Assembly: GCA_016794785.1 (NCBI GenBank)
Contig: JAEUHC010000011.1
Location: 1 to 64,000 of the forward strand
DNA: 64,000 nucleotides
Direction of reading: 5' to 3'
Source of the DNA: Opitutaceae bacterium
GTDB taxonomy: Bacteria; Verrucomicrobiota; Verrucomicrobiia; Opitutales; Opitutaceae
In this document: positions 54,675-64,000 of the stretch, in pieces
How the letters are laid out: each line of letters opens with the position of its first letter
How positions within the stretch are numbered: position 1 is the first letter of the stretch
Notes under the pieces: generated by a model
The model's database searches: none
The model's input: only the letters and a program-made list of their open reading frames with translations
Told to the model about the DNA's origin: nothing
Program-made: the position numbers and the translations under genes

Positions 54675-54907
54675 TCACCCGGCGCAATCGCACGGAGCCG
54701 GGCGAAGACTTGCTCGGCAGGCACAGAGGGTGATTTCCCGGCGTCGAATCGCGCGATGCGCTGGACGATCTCTGCGTCCCAAGCGGCCTCCGCTCCGGGT
54801 TCGGGCGCGGGCTCGACGCTCACGAGCAGCCGGTAGGCGAGCGCAACCCGCTGATCGGGCGGCAGCACGAGTGCGTCGTGCGCGAGGGCATCAAGTGTGG
54901 CGGGCAT
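54671..54907 (-). CDS. Addiction-module component antitoxin
   Basis: 78 residues. ATLDALAHDALVLPPDQRVALAYRLLVSVEP is the typical N-terminal helical region of the addiction-module-component family that accompanies ParE/RelE toxins, followed by WDAEIVQRIARFDAGKSPSVPAEQVFARL, the conserved toxin-binding tail. The stop overlaps the toxin start (ATGA). A short palindrome GAATC-A-GATTC (54941-54951) upstream could be its operator; that is a guess. Confidence 0.87.
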   Translation of the reverse strand: MPATLDALAHDALVLPPDQRVALAYRLLVSVEPAPEPGAEAAWDAEIVQRIARFDAGKSPSVPAEQVFARLRAIAPGE

Positions 54908-54961
54908 GGCAGCACGAATAATCGGAAGCCTGGCGCTGTCGAATCAGATTCCTGTGCCGCG

Positions 54962-55369
54962 TCATGCCCGGCGGCCAAGGTCTGCTCTTCGTCGAACACT
55001 GCGGATATTGGCGAATACATTATCCAAAATGGCCGCACGTTCTTGGATTCCCAAATACGACTGTCCCGCACTGATGAGCTCATGCTGGCCGGGGTGATAG
55101 GCTGCGTCTAAGGCCGAGCGATCTGCGTCTTCGATCATACCGCTACTCCACTTCGACGCCGCACCGATCCGGGTGGTCATGACGTGCAGAACAGCTGCGT
55201 TGATGTCCTCGAGGTCCAGCAACATGACGATCCGGCCCTTCGCCAACGCGAACCCGTAGAGAAGCATTCCGAGAACCGAGACACCGAGGTCGTCGCGTTG
55301 CCATCGTGCGTCTGATAGCACCGCATCTGCCAACTTCCCCATATCTGCTGCCAGCGTATCGCGGGTCAT
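54962..55369 (-). CDS. Hypothetical protein of unknown family
   Basis: 135 residues, no signal peptide. One hydrophobic stretch (LGVSVLGMLLYGFALAKGRIVMLLDL) is perhaps a buried strand-helix rather than a clear membrane segment. The remainder is mixed helix with an Arg-rich C-terminus. The surrounding sequence is visibly less GC-rich and has different codon use from the neighbouring genes, suggesting acquisition by transfer, possibly with the adjacent toxin-antitoxin pair. No recognised motif; antisense readings of the same stretch are less plausible. Confidence 0.5.
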   Translation of the reverse strand: MTRDTLAADMGKLADAVLSDARWQRDDLGVSVLGMLLYGFALAKGRIVMLLDLEDINAAVLHVMTTRIGAASKWSSGMIEDADRSALDAAYHPGQHELISAGQSYLGIQERAAILDNVFANIRSVRRRADLGRRA

Positions 55370-55388
55370 ATTTGAGAGCTATCAGTTG

Positions 55389-55442
55389 GTAGGCCTCGGT
55401 TCGGTTTCGCGCGCCGACGGCCTGAGCAAGCTCAGGCCCTAC
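55389..55442. repeat. GTAG...CTAC palindromic element at the 3' end of phoD
   Basis: The element runs from GTAGG (55389) to CCTAC (55442). Inside, GGCCTGAGC (55419-55427) and GCTCAGGCC (55430-55438) are an exact inverted repeat with a 2-base loop. A diverged copy of the outer arm (GGCCTCGGTTCGG) is at the start. It supplies the TAG stop of the minus-strand PhoD gene (55439-55441). Similar in form to the elements at 6929 and 57445. Confidence 0.6.
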
Positions 55443-57388
55443 GGGATTGCTACCTCCCGCACCGCCCGCTCCTCGCTCGGCCTCGCCGCCAGCGCCTTCA
55501 GCTCCACCGCATCCGGCAGATTGCGGCCTGCCTTCACGGTGTAGGTGCCGGCGCGATAGACGCGGGGGCGGAAGCGGTCGCCTGGCACGCGCACGGTGTA
55601 GAGGATTTCGCTGGTGGCTTCCTCGATCACTTGCACGACGGGGTTGGTCGCGCCCTTGAAATTTAGCTCGGGCAAATAGCCGGCGATGGCGCGGCCGTCG
55701 TTGGCGTCCATTGCGACGGTGATCGGCCAGCCGGGGAATTGCGTGCGTTTGCCATCGGCGCCGGGGAAACGCGGCCAACACTCGAAGGTGATTTGGCGCG
55801 TGGCTTTATTGAAGCGCGCGAGGCCGTAGCCGTCGGCGCGCTGGCGCTCGTCGGCGATGTCAGGCGGGTTGGCGTAGGCGAGCATCGTGATCTTGTTGCC
55901 GAGGCCGTCGAGGTAGTCGCCGGTCCACGGGAGCGGGCTGCCGGGCACGGGGCGCGCGCCGGCTTTCTCGTCGAGCGGGTGCCACCAGCGGCCGTAGATG
56001 GTGTTCACGATCGCGGGATTGGTGAAGGAGAACGGGCCGTCGCGGTGCGCCGTGATGCCGTGCTGCATGACGACGGCGAGGTGCTGGTCGCCGCAGAGAT
56101 GGACGGACCACGTGCGGCGGATTTCCTCGAGGGCGCGGTTGCGGCCGGTCTGCGGCCAGGCGTTGGAATCGAGATCGGCGAGGAGGCGGTTGGTGCGCTG
56201 TCCGTGAAGGTGCACGGCGCCGGCGAAGGCGGTCTGCGAGAGAACGGCCTTCATCTCGGCGCCGGTCCAGTCCTGCCCCCAGGTGCGGAGGAAACGCATC
56301 TGCCGCTCGCCAAGCAGCTCGAGGCCGGGGCGGTCAACGGTCTCGGGGTTGAAGCCGGGCTCGTTGAAATGATCCGGGCGCGGGCCGGCCTGCGGGATTT
56401 TGCCCTGCGGGCCGGTCTTGAATTTGCGGTCCTCCAGGATGGCGAAGTCGAGGCCGCCGACGCGCAGGCGCGTGAAGTAAACCGTGATACCGCGATCGAC
56501 TGGCGTGGGATCGACGGGATCGGGGAGGTGCCAGGACTGCTGGCGCTGGACCATGTTCACGTAGTCCACGGGGTAGATGTAGCCGCCGTCGGAGGCGTCG
56601 CTGCGGTTGGATTTTTTTCCGTTCTCGCCCCAGAGGTTGCCGTGGCCCACGTCGTGGTCGTCGGGGATCGAGACGGTCGGCCGGTCGCGCATGAGATCGC
56701 GAAACTGAAGGCCAAACTCGATCCAGCCGGCGGTGTGCTCGGTGTGGCGGTAGGTCTGGTCGCCGGCGAAGAAAAGGAGGTCGGGGTTTTGCGCGCGGAG
56801 AGCCTCGATGATTTCGGGGCGCGGACCGGTGGTGCGCGAGGAGTTGCAGGAGAGGCTGGCGACGACGATTTCGTTTTTGTCCCGCGGATCGCGGCGGACG
56901 ACGCCCTCGAAGCTCGCGCTCGCGCCGTGGCGGACACGATAGGGCGCGTCGGCCGAGCTGTCCCAATTCTCGACGCGGAAATGGGCGCTCCAGCCGGGAT
57001 ACACGACCGGCGTGCGGGCGATCTCCTGCCAGCGGCCGCCGCGCTGGACCTCGAGGCGGGCTTCGCGCGGTTCGCCGGGTTTGAGCGGATAGAGCTGGGC
57101 GGTGAGCTTCAGCACGCCGCGGTCCTGCGTGTAGAGCGCGAAGGCCACGACCTGATCGCGCGGCACGTCCATCGGCGGCGGCTGCGGCTGGCCGCCCTGT
57201 TTCTTTTTGGCGTCGGCCTTCGCGTTGGCGGCGGCGGTGGGTTTGGCCCACCACTCGCCGGTGGCGCGGCCGTCGAGCGTCGGGAAATCGGGGCCGAAGG
57301 GCTGCGGGTTTTCCGCGGCGGTCAGGCGGGCGGTGGCGAAAACGGCGACGAGCAGGGCGGAGTGGGCGAGGGCGGGGAGAAGTCTCAT
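55439..57388 (-). CDS. Secreted PhoD-like metallophosphatase
   Basis: 649 residues from the ATG at 57388. Signal peptide MRLLPALAHSALLVAVFATARLTA. A beta-rich N-terminal region precedes a PhoD-type metallophosphatase core: VVASLSCNSSRTTGPRPE, DLLFFAGDQTYRHTEHTAGW, TVSIPDDHDVGHGNLWGENG (DDHD), and VHLCGDQHLAVVMQHG (GDQH). Usual PhoD motifs are GDY and DDHE, so ligand positions are conserved in kind but vary in sequence. Likely cleaves phosphodiesters or monoesters outside the membrane. It is the second secreted phosphatase in the window. Substrate uncertain. Confidence 0.78.
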   Translation of the reverse strand: MRLLPALAHSALLVAVFATARLTAAENPQPFGPDFPTLDGRATGEWWAKPTAAANAKADAKKKQGGQPQPPPMDVPRDQVVAFALYTQDRGVLKLTAQLYPLKPGEPREARLEVQRGGRWQEIARTPVVYPGWSAHFRVENWDSSADAPYRVRHGASASFEGVVRRDPRDKNEIVVASLSCNSSRTTGPRPEIIEALRAQNPDLLFFAGDQTYRHTEHTAGWIEFGLQFRDLMRDRPTVSIPDDHDVGHGNLWGENGKKSNRSDASDGGYIYPVDYVNMVQRQQSWHLPDPVDPTPVDRGITVYFTRLRVGGLDFAILEDRKFKTGPQGKIPQAGPRPDHFNEPGFNPETVDRPGLELLGERQMRFLRTWGQDWTGAEMKAVLSQTAFAGAVHLHGQRTNRLLADLDSNAWPQTGRNRALEEIRRTWSVHLCGDQHLAVVMQHGITAHRDGPFSFTNPAIVNTIYGRWWHPLDEKAGARPVPGSPLPWTGDYLDGLGNKITMLAYANPPDIADERQRADGYGLARFNKATRQITFECWPRFPGADGKRTQFPGWPITVAMDANDGRAIAGYLPELNFKGATNPVVQVIEEATSEILYTVRVPGDRFRPRVYRAGTYTVKAGRNLPDAVELKALAARPSEERAVREVAIP

Positions 57389-57444
57389 GGTGGGGATAAG
57401 GACGTTTCGGGAAACGCGGGCGGTGGGCAAGCCGCGGGATTGAA

Positions 57445-57518
57445 GTAGGGCGGAGTCTGTGACCCGCCCTGGGTGCGAAGACTCAGCGTGCAAAAGGCGG
57501 GTCACCGGCCCGCCCTAC
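57445..57518. repeat. Imperfect GTAG...CTAC palindrome between divergent genes
   Basis: GTAGGGCGG...TGACCCGCC (57445-57468) is matched by GGCGGGTCA...GCCCTAC (57496-57518) as an inverted repeat with a few mismatches, around a 27-base loop. It lies in the 192-base gap between the divergent phoD and methyltransferase genes. The remaining part of this gap shows no convincing promoter. Same GTAG/CTAC ends as the elements at 6929, 55389 and 59508. Confidence 0.65.
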
Positions 57519-57580
57519 GGCCGAGCCGCGCGATGGACAACGTGGGGATTGTCGCTTTCCTGCACGCAATCTTCCTCCTC

Positions 57581-58324
57581 ATGCGTGCAACCCCGGCTGC
57601 GGTTTGGCTTCTCTTTGCGTTGTGTGTCTTCGCCGCCACCGCGGGCGCGGCCGACGACGCCCGTCCGCCCGAGGCGCGCTACGATACGAGCGGCCAGGCG
57701 ACCCGCGACGGCATCGGGAAAAGATATTTCGGCCGCGAGATCGCGCGCTTCATGGGGCACCAGGGCGCGGGCTGGCTGGAGCGGCCCGAGCGCGAGCAGG
57801 AGGAGCGCACGGACTTGTTGCTCAAGGAACTCGCGCTCCGGTCCGGCGAGCACGTGGCCGATATCGGCGCGGGCAGCGGTTATTTTTCGTGGCGCATGGC
57901 GAAGATCGTGGGCGAGACGGGCCGCGTCTATGCGACCGACATCCAGCAGGAGATGCTCGACATCCTGATGCGCCAGATGCGCAAGCACGGCGCGGAGAAA
58001 ATCGTGCAGCCCATCCTCGGCACGGTGCGGGACTGCGGCCTGCCGGTGGCGTCGGTGGACACGATCATCCTCGTCGATGTCTATCATGAGCTGGATTTCC
58101 CCTACGAGATGGCGCGCTCGATGATCGCGGCGCTGAAGCCCGGCGGGCGGCTCGTGCTGGTCGAATACCGCGGCGAGGATCCCGCGGTGCCGATCAAGCC
58201 GTTGCACAAGATGACCGCCGCGCAGGTGAAAAAGGAGATGGCCGTGCATCCCGTGACCTTCGAGCGCAACATCGCGACCCTGCCGCGGCAGCACATCCTG
58301 GTTTTCCGGAAAAACGCGCCGTGA
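57581..58324 (+). CDS. Exported class I SAM-dependent methyltransferase
   Basis: 247 residues from the ATG at 57581 (in-frame ATGs at 57473 and 57533 give longer, unsupported leaders). The N-terminus MRATPAAVWLLFALCVFAATAGA is a signal peptide with predicted cleavage near AGAAD. The methyltransferase fold follows: HVADIGAGSGYFSWRMA (motif I, 91-107), VYATDIQQEMLDIL (acidic D120), VDTIILVDVYHELDFPYEM, and LKPGGRLVLVEYRGEDP. SAM is cytoplasmic, so an exported methyltransferase is odd, though related exported proteins exist in other phyla. Substrate unknown. The stop overlaps the sulfatase-like gene by 4 bases (GTGA), so they are coupled. Confidence 0.8.
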   Translation: MRATPAAVWLLFALCVFAATAGAADDARPPEARYDTSGQATRDGIGKRYFGREIARFMGHQGAGWLERPEREQEERTDLLLKELALRSGEHVADIGAGSGYFSWRMAKIVGETGRVYATDIQQEMLDILMRQMRKHGAEKIVQPILGTVRDCGLPVASVDTIILVDVYHELDFPYEMARSMIAALKPGGRLVLVEYRGEDPAVPIKPLHKMTAAQVKKEMAVHPVTFERNIATLPRQHILVFRKNAP

Positions 58325-59511
58325 GCGCGTCGCCGCCCAACATCCTCTGGATCGTCACCACGCAGTGGCGGGCGCAGGCGACAGGCTACGCAGGCGATCC
58401 CAACGCGCGCACGCCGGTGCTCGATGCGCTCGCGGCGGAGAGCGTGAACTACACGCAGGCGGTGACGCCGCATCCGTTCGGGCCGTTTGCACGCGCGGCG
58501 CTGCTGACCGGCGTGCCCTCGCCCGAGAACGCCGTGCGCGGCTACTTCGACATGCTGCCACCGGATTCGCGCACCATCGCCCACGAGATGCGCGCGCGCG
58601 GCTACGCGACGGCGTTCTTCGGCAAGTGGGGCGTGGGCCGGCGCGACCCGCGCGTTCCGCTGGTGGGCGAGGCGGCGGCGAAAGTGATTGTGCCCGAGGG
58701 CGAGCGGACTGGGTTCGAGTTTTTCGAGGGCTTCGAGGGAGGGTTTCAGCTCAACGATCCTTGGCTGCAGGGAACTCGTCTGCCCGCGCCGACGAAATTC
58801 ACCGGTTATCAAAGCGACGTCGTGTGCGCGCGTGCCGCGGTCTGGATCGGATCGGCGAAGCCGGGTTTTTGCTTGGTGAGCGTGGAGGCCCCGCATCCGC
58901 CATACGCCGCACCTTCGGCGGGAATCGCGGCCCGCGATTCGGCGGCGCTGACCTTGCCGAATAATGTCCCCGCCGCGGCCGCGGACCGCACGCGCCGCGA
59001 ATTGGCCGGCTATTACGCCCACATCGAGGCGACGGATCGCGCCATCGGTCGTCTGCTGGCCACGGCGCCGCGCGACACCATCGTCGTCTTCACGAGCGTC
59101 CACGGCGACATGCACGGGGCGCACGGCCTGTTTCGCAAAGGCTGGCCGCACGAGGAGAGCGTGCGCGTGCCGCTGCTCATTCGCGCGCCCGGCGAAGTGC
59201 CGCGGCGCGACGATGCGCCGGTCTCGTTGCTTGATCTGGGTGAACTCACGCTCGCGCGAATCGACAATCGAAAAGCCAAAATCGAAAATGCGAGCGCCGC
59301 GCGCATCTCCATGCCCGCGGTCGTCGCGCTGCCGGATCAATGCGACCACGTGTGGCGCGGGGTGCGCACGGCGACGCGCAAACTCGTGCTCAACGCCGAC
59401 GGCTCGCCGTGGCTGTTCTTCGACTTGGAAAAGGACCCGGGCGAGCAGGTGAACCTCGCGGACGATCCGGCGCGCGCCGCGGAGATCACAGCGCTGCGAG
59501 CCTGGGTGTAG
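58321..59511 (+). CDS. Sulfatase-fold protein lacking catalytic residues (pseudo-sulfatase)
   Basis: 396 residues from a GTG overlapping the methyltransferase gene by 4 bases. Alkaline-phosphatase superfamily layout is clear: NILWIVTTQWR (7-17), PHPFGPFARAALLTG (50-64), FFGKWGVG (99-106), VFTSVHGDMHGAHGLFRKG (256-274), and the C-terminal DLEKDPGEQVNLADD. But the metal-ligand DD pair is TT (13-14). The formylglycine Cys/Ser of CxPSR is Gly54. The His of GKWHxG is Gly104. The Asp of SDHG is Val260. It therefore probably has no sulfatase activity. Residues 313-323 (RIDNRKAKIEN) come from an AT-rich repeat word. The TAG stop lies in a GTAG...CTAC palindrome. Confidence 0.82.
   Translation: MSASPPNILWIVTTQWRAQATGYAGDPNARTPVLDALAAESVNYTQAVTPHPFGPFARAALLTGVPSPENAVRGYFDMLPPDSRTIAHEMRARGYATAFFGKWGVGRRDPRVPLVGEAAAKVIVPEGERTGFEFFEGFEGGFQLNDPWLQGTRLPAPTKFTGYQSDVVCARAAVWIGSAKPGFCLVSVEAPHPPYAAPSAGIAARDSAALTLPNNVPAAAADRTRRELAGYYAHIEATDRAIGRLLATAPRDTIVVFTSVHGDMHGAHGLFRKGWPHEESVRVPLLIRAPGEVPRRDDAPVSLLDLGELTLARIDNRKAKIENASAARISMPAVVALPDQCDHVWRGVRTATRKLVLNADGSPWLFFDLEKDPGEQVNLADDPARAAEITALRAWV
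59258..59290. repeat. AT-rich ATCGAAAA-type repeat inside the pseudo-sulfatase gene
   Basis: GAATCGACAATCGAAAAGCC followed by AAAATCGAAAATG (59258-59290) repeats the word ATCGAAAA and stands out from the GC-rich coding sequence. It is in frame and encodes about 11 polar residues. The same word family occurs before rbfA (25296-25357). Confidence 0.5.
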
Positions 59512-59532
59512 CGGCGGGATGCGCGCGGCTAC
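59508..59532. repeat. Short GTAG...CTAC palindrome giving both stop codons of convergent genes
   Basis: GTAGC (59508-59512) and GCTAC (59528-59532) with a partly matching interior form a 25-base imperfect palindrome. TAG at 59509-59511 ends the plus-strand pseudo-sulfatase. CTA at 59529-59531 is the TAG stop of the minus-strand membrane protein. Its interior resembles a degraded version of the long element at 6929. Confidence 0.5.
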
Positions 59533-60167
59533 TTTCGTTCCGTGCCGGCGGCGAGGCGCTCGCTTGTCGCGCGGCGCGCGAGGTGCGCGACCGTGAGTTC
59601 GCGGGGAAAAAGAAGCGTCAGGAGCCAGGGAGCCGTGAAAACGACGGCGGCGGCGAGGCCAGCCAGGTTGATTTCTGCGCCCGTCACGACGATGCCCACG
59701 CCCACGGTGGTGGCCCCCAGCGCCGGGAAAAAAAGCGCCGGCGCGCGCACGCCGAGCGCGAACACGATCGCAAGGAGCAGGGCGAAGAACCCCGTTTCGA
59801 CCGGCAGGAATCCGAGGGCGCAGCCCGCCATGTAGGCGAATGGCGCGCAGGCCGCGTGGCGCTCCTTGCACACGAAGGTTTGCAACACGGTGCCCAGCCC
59901 CAGCACGGCGCCTTGCACGAGCAGTGGAGCGTGCGCGGCCAAGCCCGTCGCCTGCGGCGTGGCCCCGACGCCGGCCGCGAGATACCACGCGCCGAGCGCC
60001 GCGCGCAGCAGGTCGATGGTGTGAAAGCCGTGGCTGAGCGTGCGCCGCCAGTAGTCGGACCAGTCGCTGCCGAGCGCGCGATGGCGTGTGCGCGCGCCAT
60101 GGAAGAGCCCGATGGGCGTGAGAAGCAGGGCGAGCGCGGCGGCGAGAAGCGGCCAGTCGATCAGCAT
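59529..60167 (-). CDS. Integral membrane protein of unknown function
   Basis: 212 residues with about six hydrophobic spans (WPLLAAALALLLTPIGLFHG, TIDLLRAALGAWYLAAGVGA, LLVQGAVLGLGTVLQTFVC, YMAGCALGFLPVETGFFALL, LLAIVFALGVRAPALFFPAL, INLAGLAAAVVFTAPWLLTL). A short basic tail (ELTVAHLARRATSERLAAG) follows. No charged pattern or motif identifies a transporter family. It is 20 bases upstream (in gene sense downstream) of the hybrid kinase gene and on the same strand, so the two may be cotranscribed. Confidence 0.7.
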   Translation of the reverse strand: MLIDWPLLAAALALLLTPIGLFHGARTRHRALGSDWSDYWRRTLSHGFHTIDLLRAALGAWYLAAGVGATPQATGLAAHAPLLVQGAVLGLGTVLQTFVCKERHAACAPFAYMAGCALGFLPVETGFFALLLAIVFALGVRAPALFFPALGATTVGVGIVVTGAEINLAGLAAAVVFTAPWLLTLLFPRELTVAHLARRATSERLAAGTERK

Positions 60168-60186
60168 GGGCGGCGCGGCGGCAGGC

Positions 60187-62628
<2,442 letters not shown>

Positions 62629-62696
62629 CGAGGGAATGCCGCGATGATGATCGGCGCACCGCGCGGCGCAACGTGTTTCCCTAGGAGCCGGCCGGG

Positions 62697-63998
62697 CTAG
62701 GGTTTGGATCCGGCGGGCGGCGGCGCGGGCACGGGCGGGTCTTCGCCTGTCGGGGTGGGGCGCGAGAAATTAGCCAGCGACCATTCGGGCTTGTCGAGCG
62801 GTCCGGTCAACCGGACCTCGAAGGCGTTGGACAGCGGCGTGAGCACGGCGCCGACGACGCTCTTGATGACGTTGCCGCTCTCCTGGAACGGAAAGATCTT
62901 CGCGTTGAAATCGAGTTCGCGCCGCTCCAGCGAGTAGGTGCCGGAACCGTCGATGGCTGAGTTGGCGCCGCGCAGAGTGATCTTCGGAAACACGAGGCGG
63001 GCGCCCTCGATGTTGAAGTCGCCGCGGGCTTCGTTGAAGCGCAGCGCGGTGAACGTGAAGAGACCCGAGAGCGCGCCGAGCAGCGGCACCTCGCCGAGGC
63101 TGGCGCCCCGCAGCAAGCCGGTGCCGGTGCCGCGATAGCTCAGCGCATCGTTGATCCCGCCCTCGGCCTTGGCGGCGAGGTCGACGTGCACGCCGGCCTT
63201 GTCCTGCACGAACTTTCCCGGGGCCGCCGGCGGCACGCCCCGGCGCGCGGCGAAGAAGGCATTCACGCCCGTGACGAGCGGGCCGAGGCTCGCGTCGCCG
63301 AGCGCGACGTCGAAAGCCAGCCGGCGCTGCTCCCCCGTGCCCCAGGCCCGGGCGTGGCCGGTCACGCGGCCGCCGGCGAACAGCCCGCGCATGTCGTCGA
63401 TGTTTAGTTTGTCGGCATCGATGGTCGCGTTGAACGCCACATCCTGGAGTGGAAAACCGTGGAAACGAAACTCGCCCATGGAGCGCGCCGCGATTTTCAG
63501 CTTGGTCGCCGCGCCGCCGGGGGCCGCCGGATGGGCAAACCGTCCCTCGACGCGCGCCGTCGGCGCCTGGGCGAGCTGGAAGGGCTGGAAAAAATCCGCA
63601 ATCGGCGGACCGAGGATCTGCGCGATGGTGGGCAGCTCCAGCGTCGAGTCGAACGCGATGTCCACCGTGCGCCATTCCGCCGCCGCGGTGTCGGCCGTGT
63701 GGGTGAAGCGACCGGTGGCTCGGCCTTCGCCGCGGGTCGCGAGCAGCTCCAGACTGTCGATGAACCCGGGCCGGATAAACAATCGCGTGCGCACCCGGTC
63801 GAGCCCCGCCCCGCGAATCACGGGTTGCGCCGAGTCGGCAAAGACAAACACGCGCGATTGCCATCCCTGGCGCCAGACGCCGCGCACATCGACGTCGGCC
63901 TCCGGCGGCGCCGCCGTGAAGTCGAACTGTTGGAAAAACCGCTCCCACCATCCGCTGCGAAACCACCCCGAGATCGCGAGCGGGCGGAGGCGGCCGGA
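62697..63998 (-). CDS. AsmA-like protein, C-terminal part, cut by window end
   Basis: The frame is open from 63998 to 62697 and continues past the window, so the GTG at 63887 is not the true start. The visible 430 or so residues are beta-rich with repeats of a type seen in AsmA/TamB/YhdP proteins: FDVALGDASLGPLVTGVNAFF, LSYRGTGTGLLRGASLGEVP, LFTFTALRFNEARGDFNIEG, GTYSLERRELDFNAKIFPF, and NVIKSVVGAVLTPLSNAFEVRLTG. The C-terminal tail is Pro-rich. This is the segment near the C-terminus that shapes the AsmA-family bridge. It is a second member besides the gene at 18282. The N-terminal anchor lies outside the window. Confidence 0.72.
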   Translation of the reverse strand, partial: SGRLRPLAISGWFRSGWWERFFQQFDFTAAPPEADVDVRGVWRQGWQSRVFVFADSAQPVIRGAGLDRVRTRLFIRPGFIDSLELLATRGEGRATGRFTHTADTAAAEWRTVDIAFDSTLELPTIAQILGPPIADFFQPFQLAQAPTARVEGRFAHPAAPGGAATKLKIAARSMGEFRFHGFPLQDVAFNATIDADKLNIDDMRGLFAGGRVTGHARAWGTGEQRRLAFDVALGDASLGPLVTGVNAFFAARRGVPPAAPGKFVQDKAGVHVDLAAKAEGGINDALSYRGTGTGLLRGASLGEVPLLGALSGLFTFTALRFNEARGDFNIEGARLVFPKITLRGANSAIDGSGTYSLERRELDFNAKIFPFQESGNVIKSVVGAVLTPLSNAFEVRLTGPLDKPEWSLANFSRPTPTGEDPPVPAPPPAGSKP

Positions 63999-64000
63999 AA

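Overview
The window is a GC-rich, gene-dense bacterial chromosome segment. It most likely comes from a member of the Verrucomicrobiota close to the Opitutaceae. This rests on protein character and gene content: RNase HIII, a FecI/FecR/TonB-receptor locus with a siderophore-type receptor, a CHRD-domain secreted protein with a C-terminal domain I associate with Opitutaceae, a nusA-infB-rbfA-nrnA-truB-ribF cluster, short GTAG...CTAC palindromes between genes, and start codons that mostly lack a Shine-Dalgarno motif. The assignment is inference, since no rRNA gene is present. There are no transposases, CRISPR arrays, prophage genes or integrases, and no gene-free stretch longer than about 300 bases.

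Layout. 1-2.3 kb: 3' part of uvrA and a VapBC-type toxin-antitoxin pair. 2.3-5.0 kb: a Tgt enzyme fused to an MnmD-like methyltransferase, then a second PIN-toxin pair. 5.1-8.7 kb: an unrecognised secreted protein, a left-handed beta-helix sugar-nucleotide-type enzyme and trpS. 8.9-11.5 kb: aroA-cmk-plsC with 4-base overlaps. 11.8-18.2 kb: a MarR regulator and a complete RND efflux system (periplasmic adaptor, pump, TolC-type channel). 18.3-21.3 kb: a large AsmA/YdbH-like envelope protein. 21.4-28.6 kb: translation and RNA cluster nusA-infB-rbfA-nrnA-truB-ribF with a tRNA-Val(GAC) gene. It is driven from a good sigma70-like promoter that runs into an intrinsic terminator before nusA. 28.6-31.5 kb: DUF218 protein, recN and a RelE-type locus.

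31.5-35.3 kb: cytochrome c maturation system II operon (lipoprotein-resB-ccsA). 35.5-39.3 kb: CHRD protein and 5-oxoprolinase genes (pxpBC fusion, pxpA). 39.3-45.3 kb: PAS-PAS-SpoIIE phosphatase, metallophosphoesterase, TPR protein, ychF, a hypothetical gene and rpsU. 45.4-48.5 kb: TIM-barrel protein, mutY and rnhC. 48.5-53.8 kb: ECF sigma factor, FecR anti-sigma factor and a TonB-dependent receptor. 53.7-55.4 kb: phosphoribosyltransferase, ParE-type toxin-antitoxin pair and an orphan gene of less GC-rich composition. 55.4-59.5 kb: PhoD-like phosphatase, then an exported methyltransferase overlapping a sulfatase-fold protein that has lost its catalytic residues. 59.5-64 kb: a membrane protein, a hybrid histidine kinase and the C-terminal part of a second AsmA-like protein.

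Most of the window is core housekeeping. The most unusual items are the Tgt-MnmD fusion, the promoter-terminator leader ahead of nusA, the pseudo-sulfatase/exported-methyltransferase pair, the TonB receptor with a second signal-peptide-like segment inside it, and four GTAG/CTAC-bounded palindromes, three of which supply the stop codons of adjacent genes.
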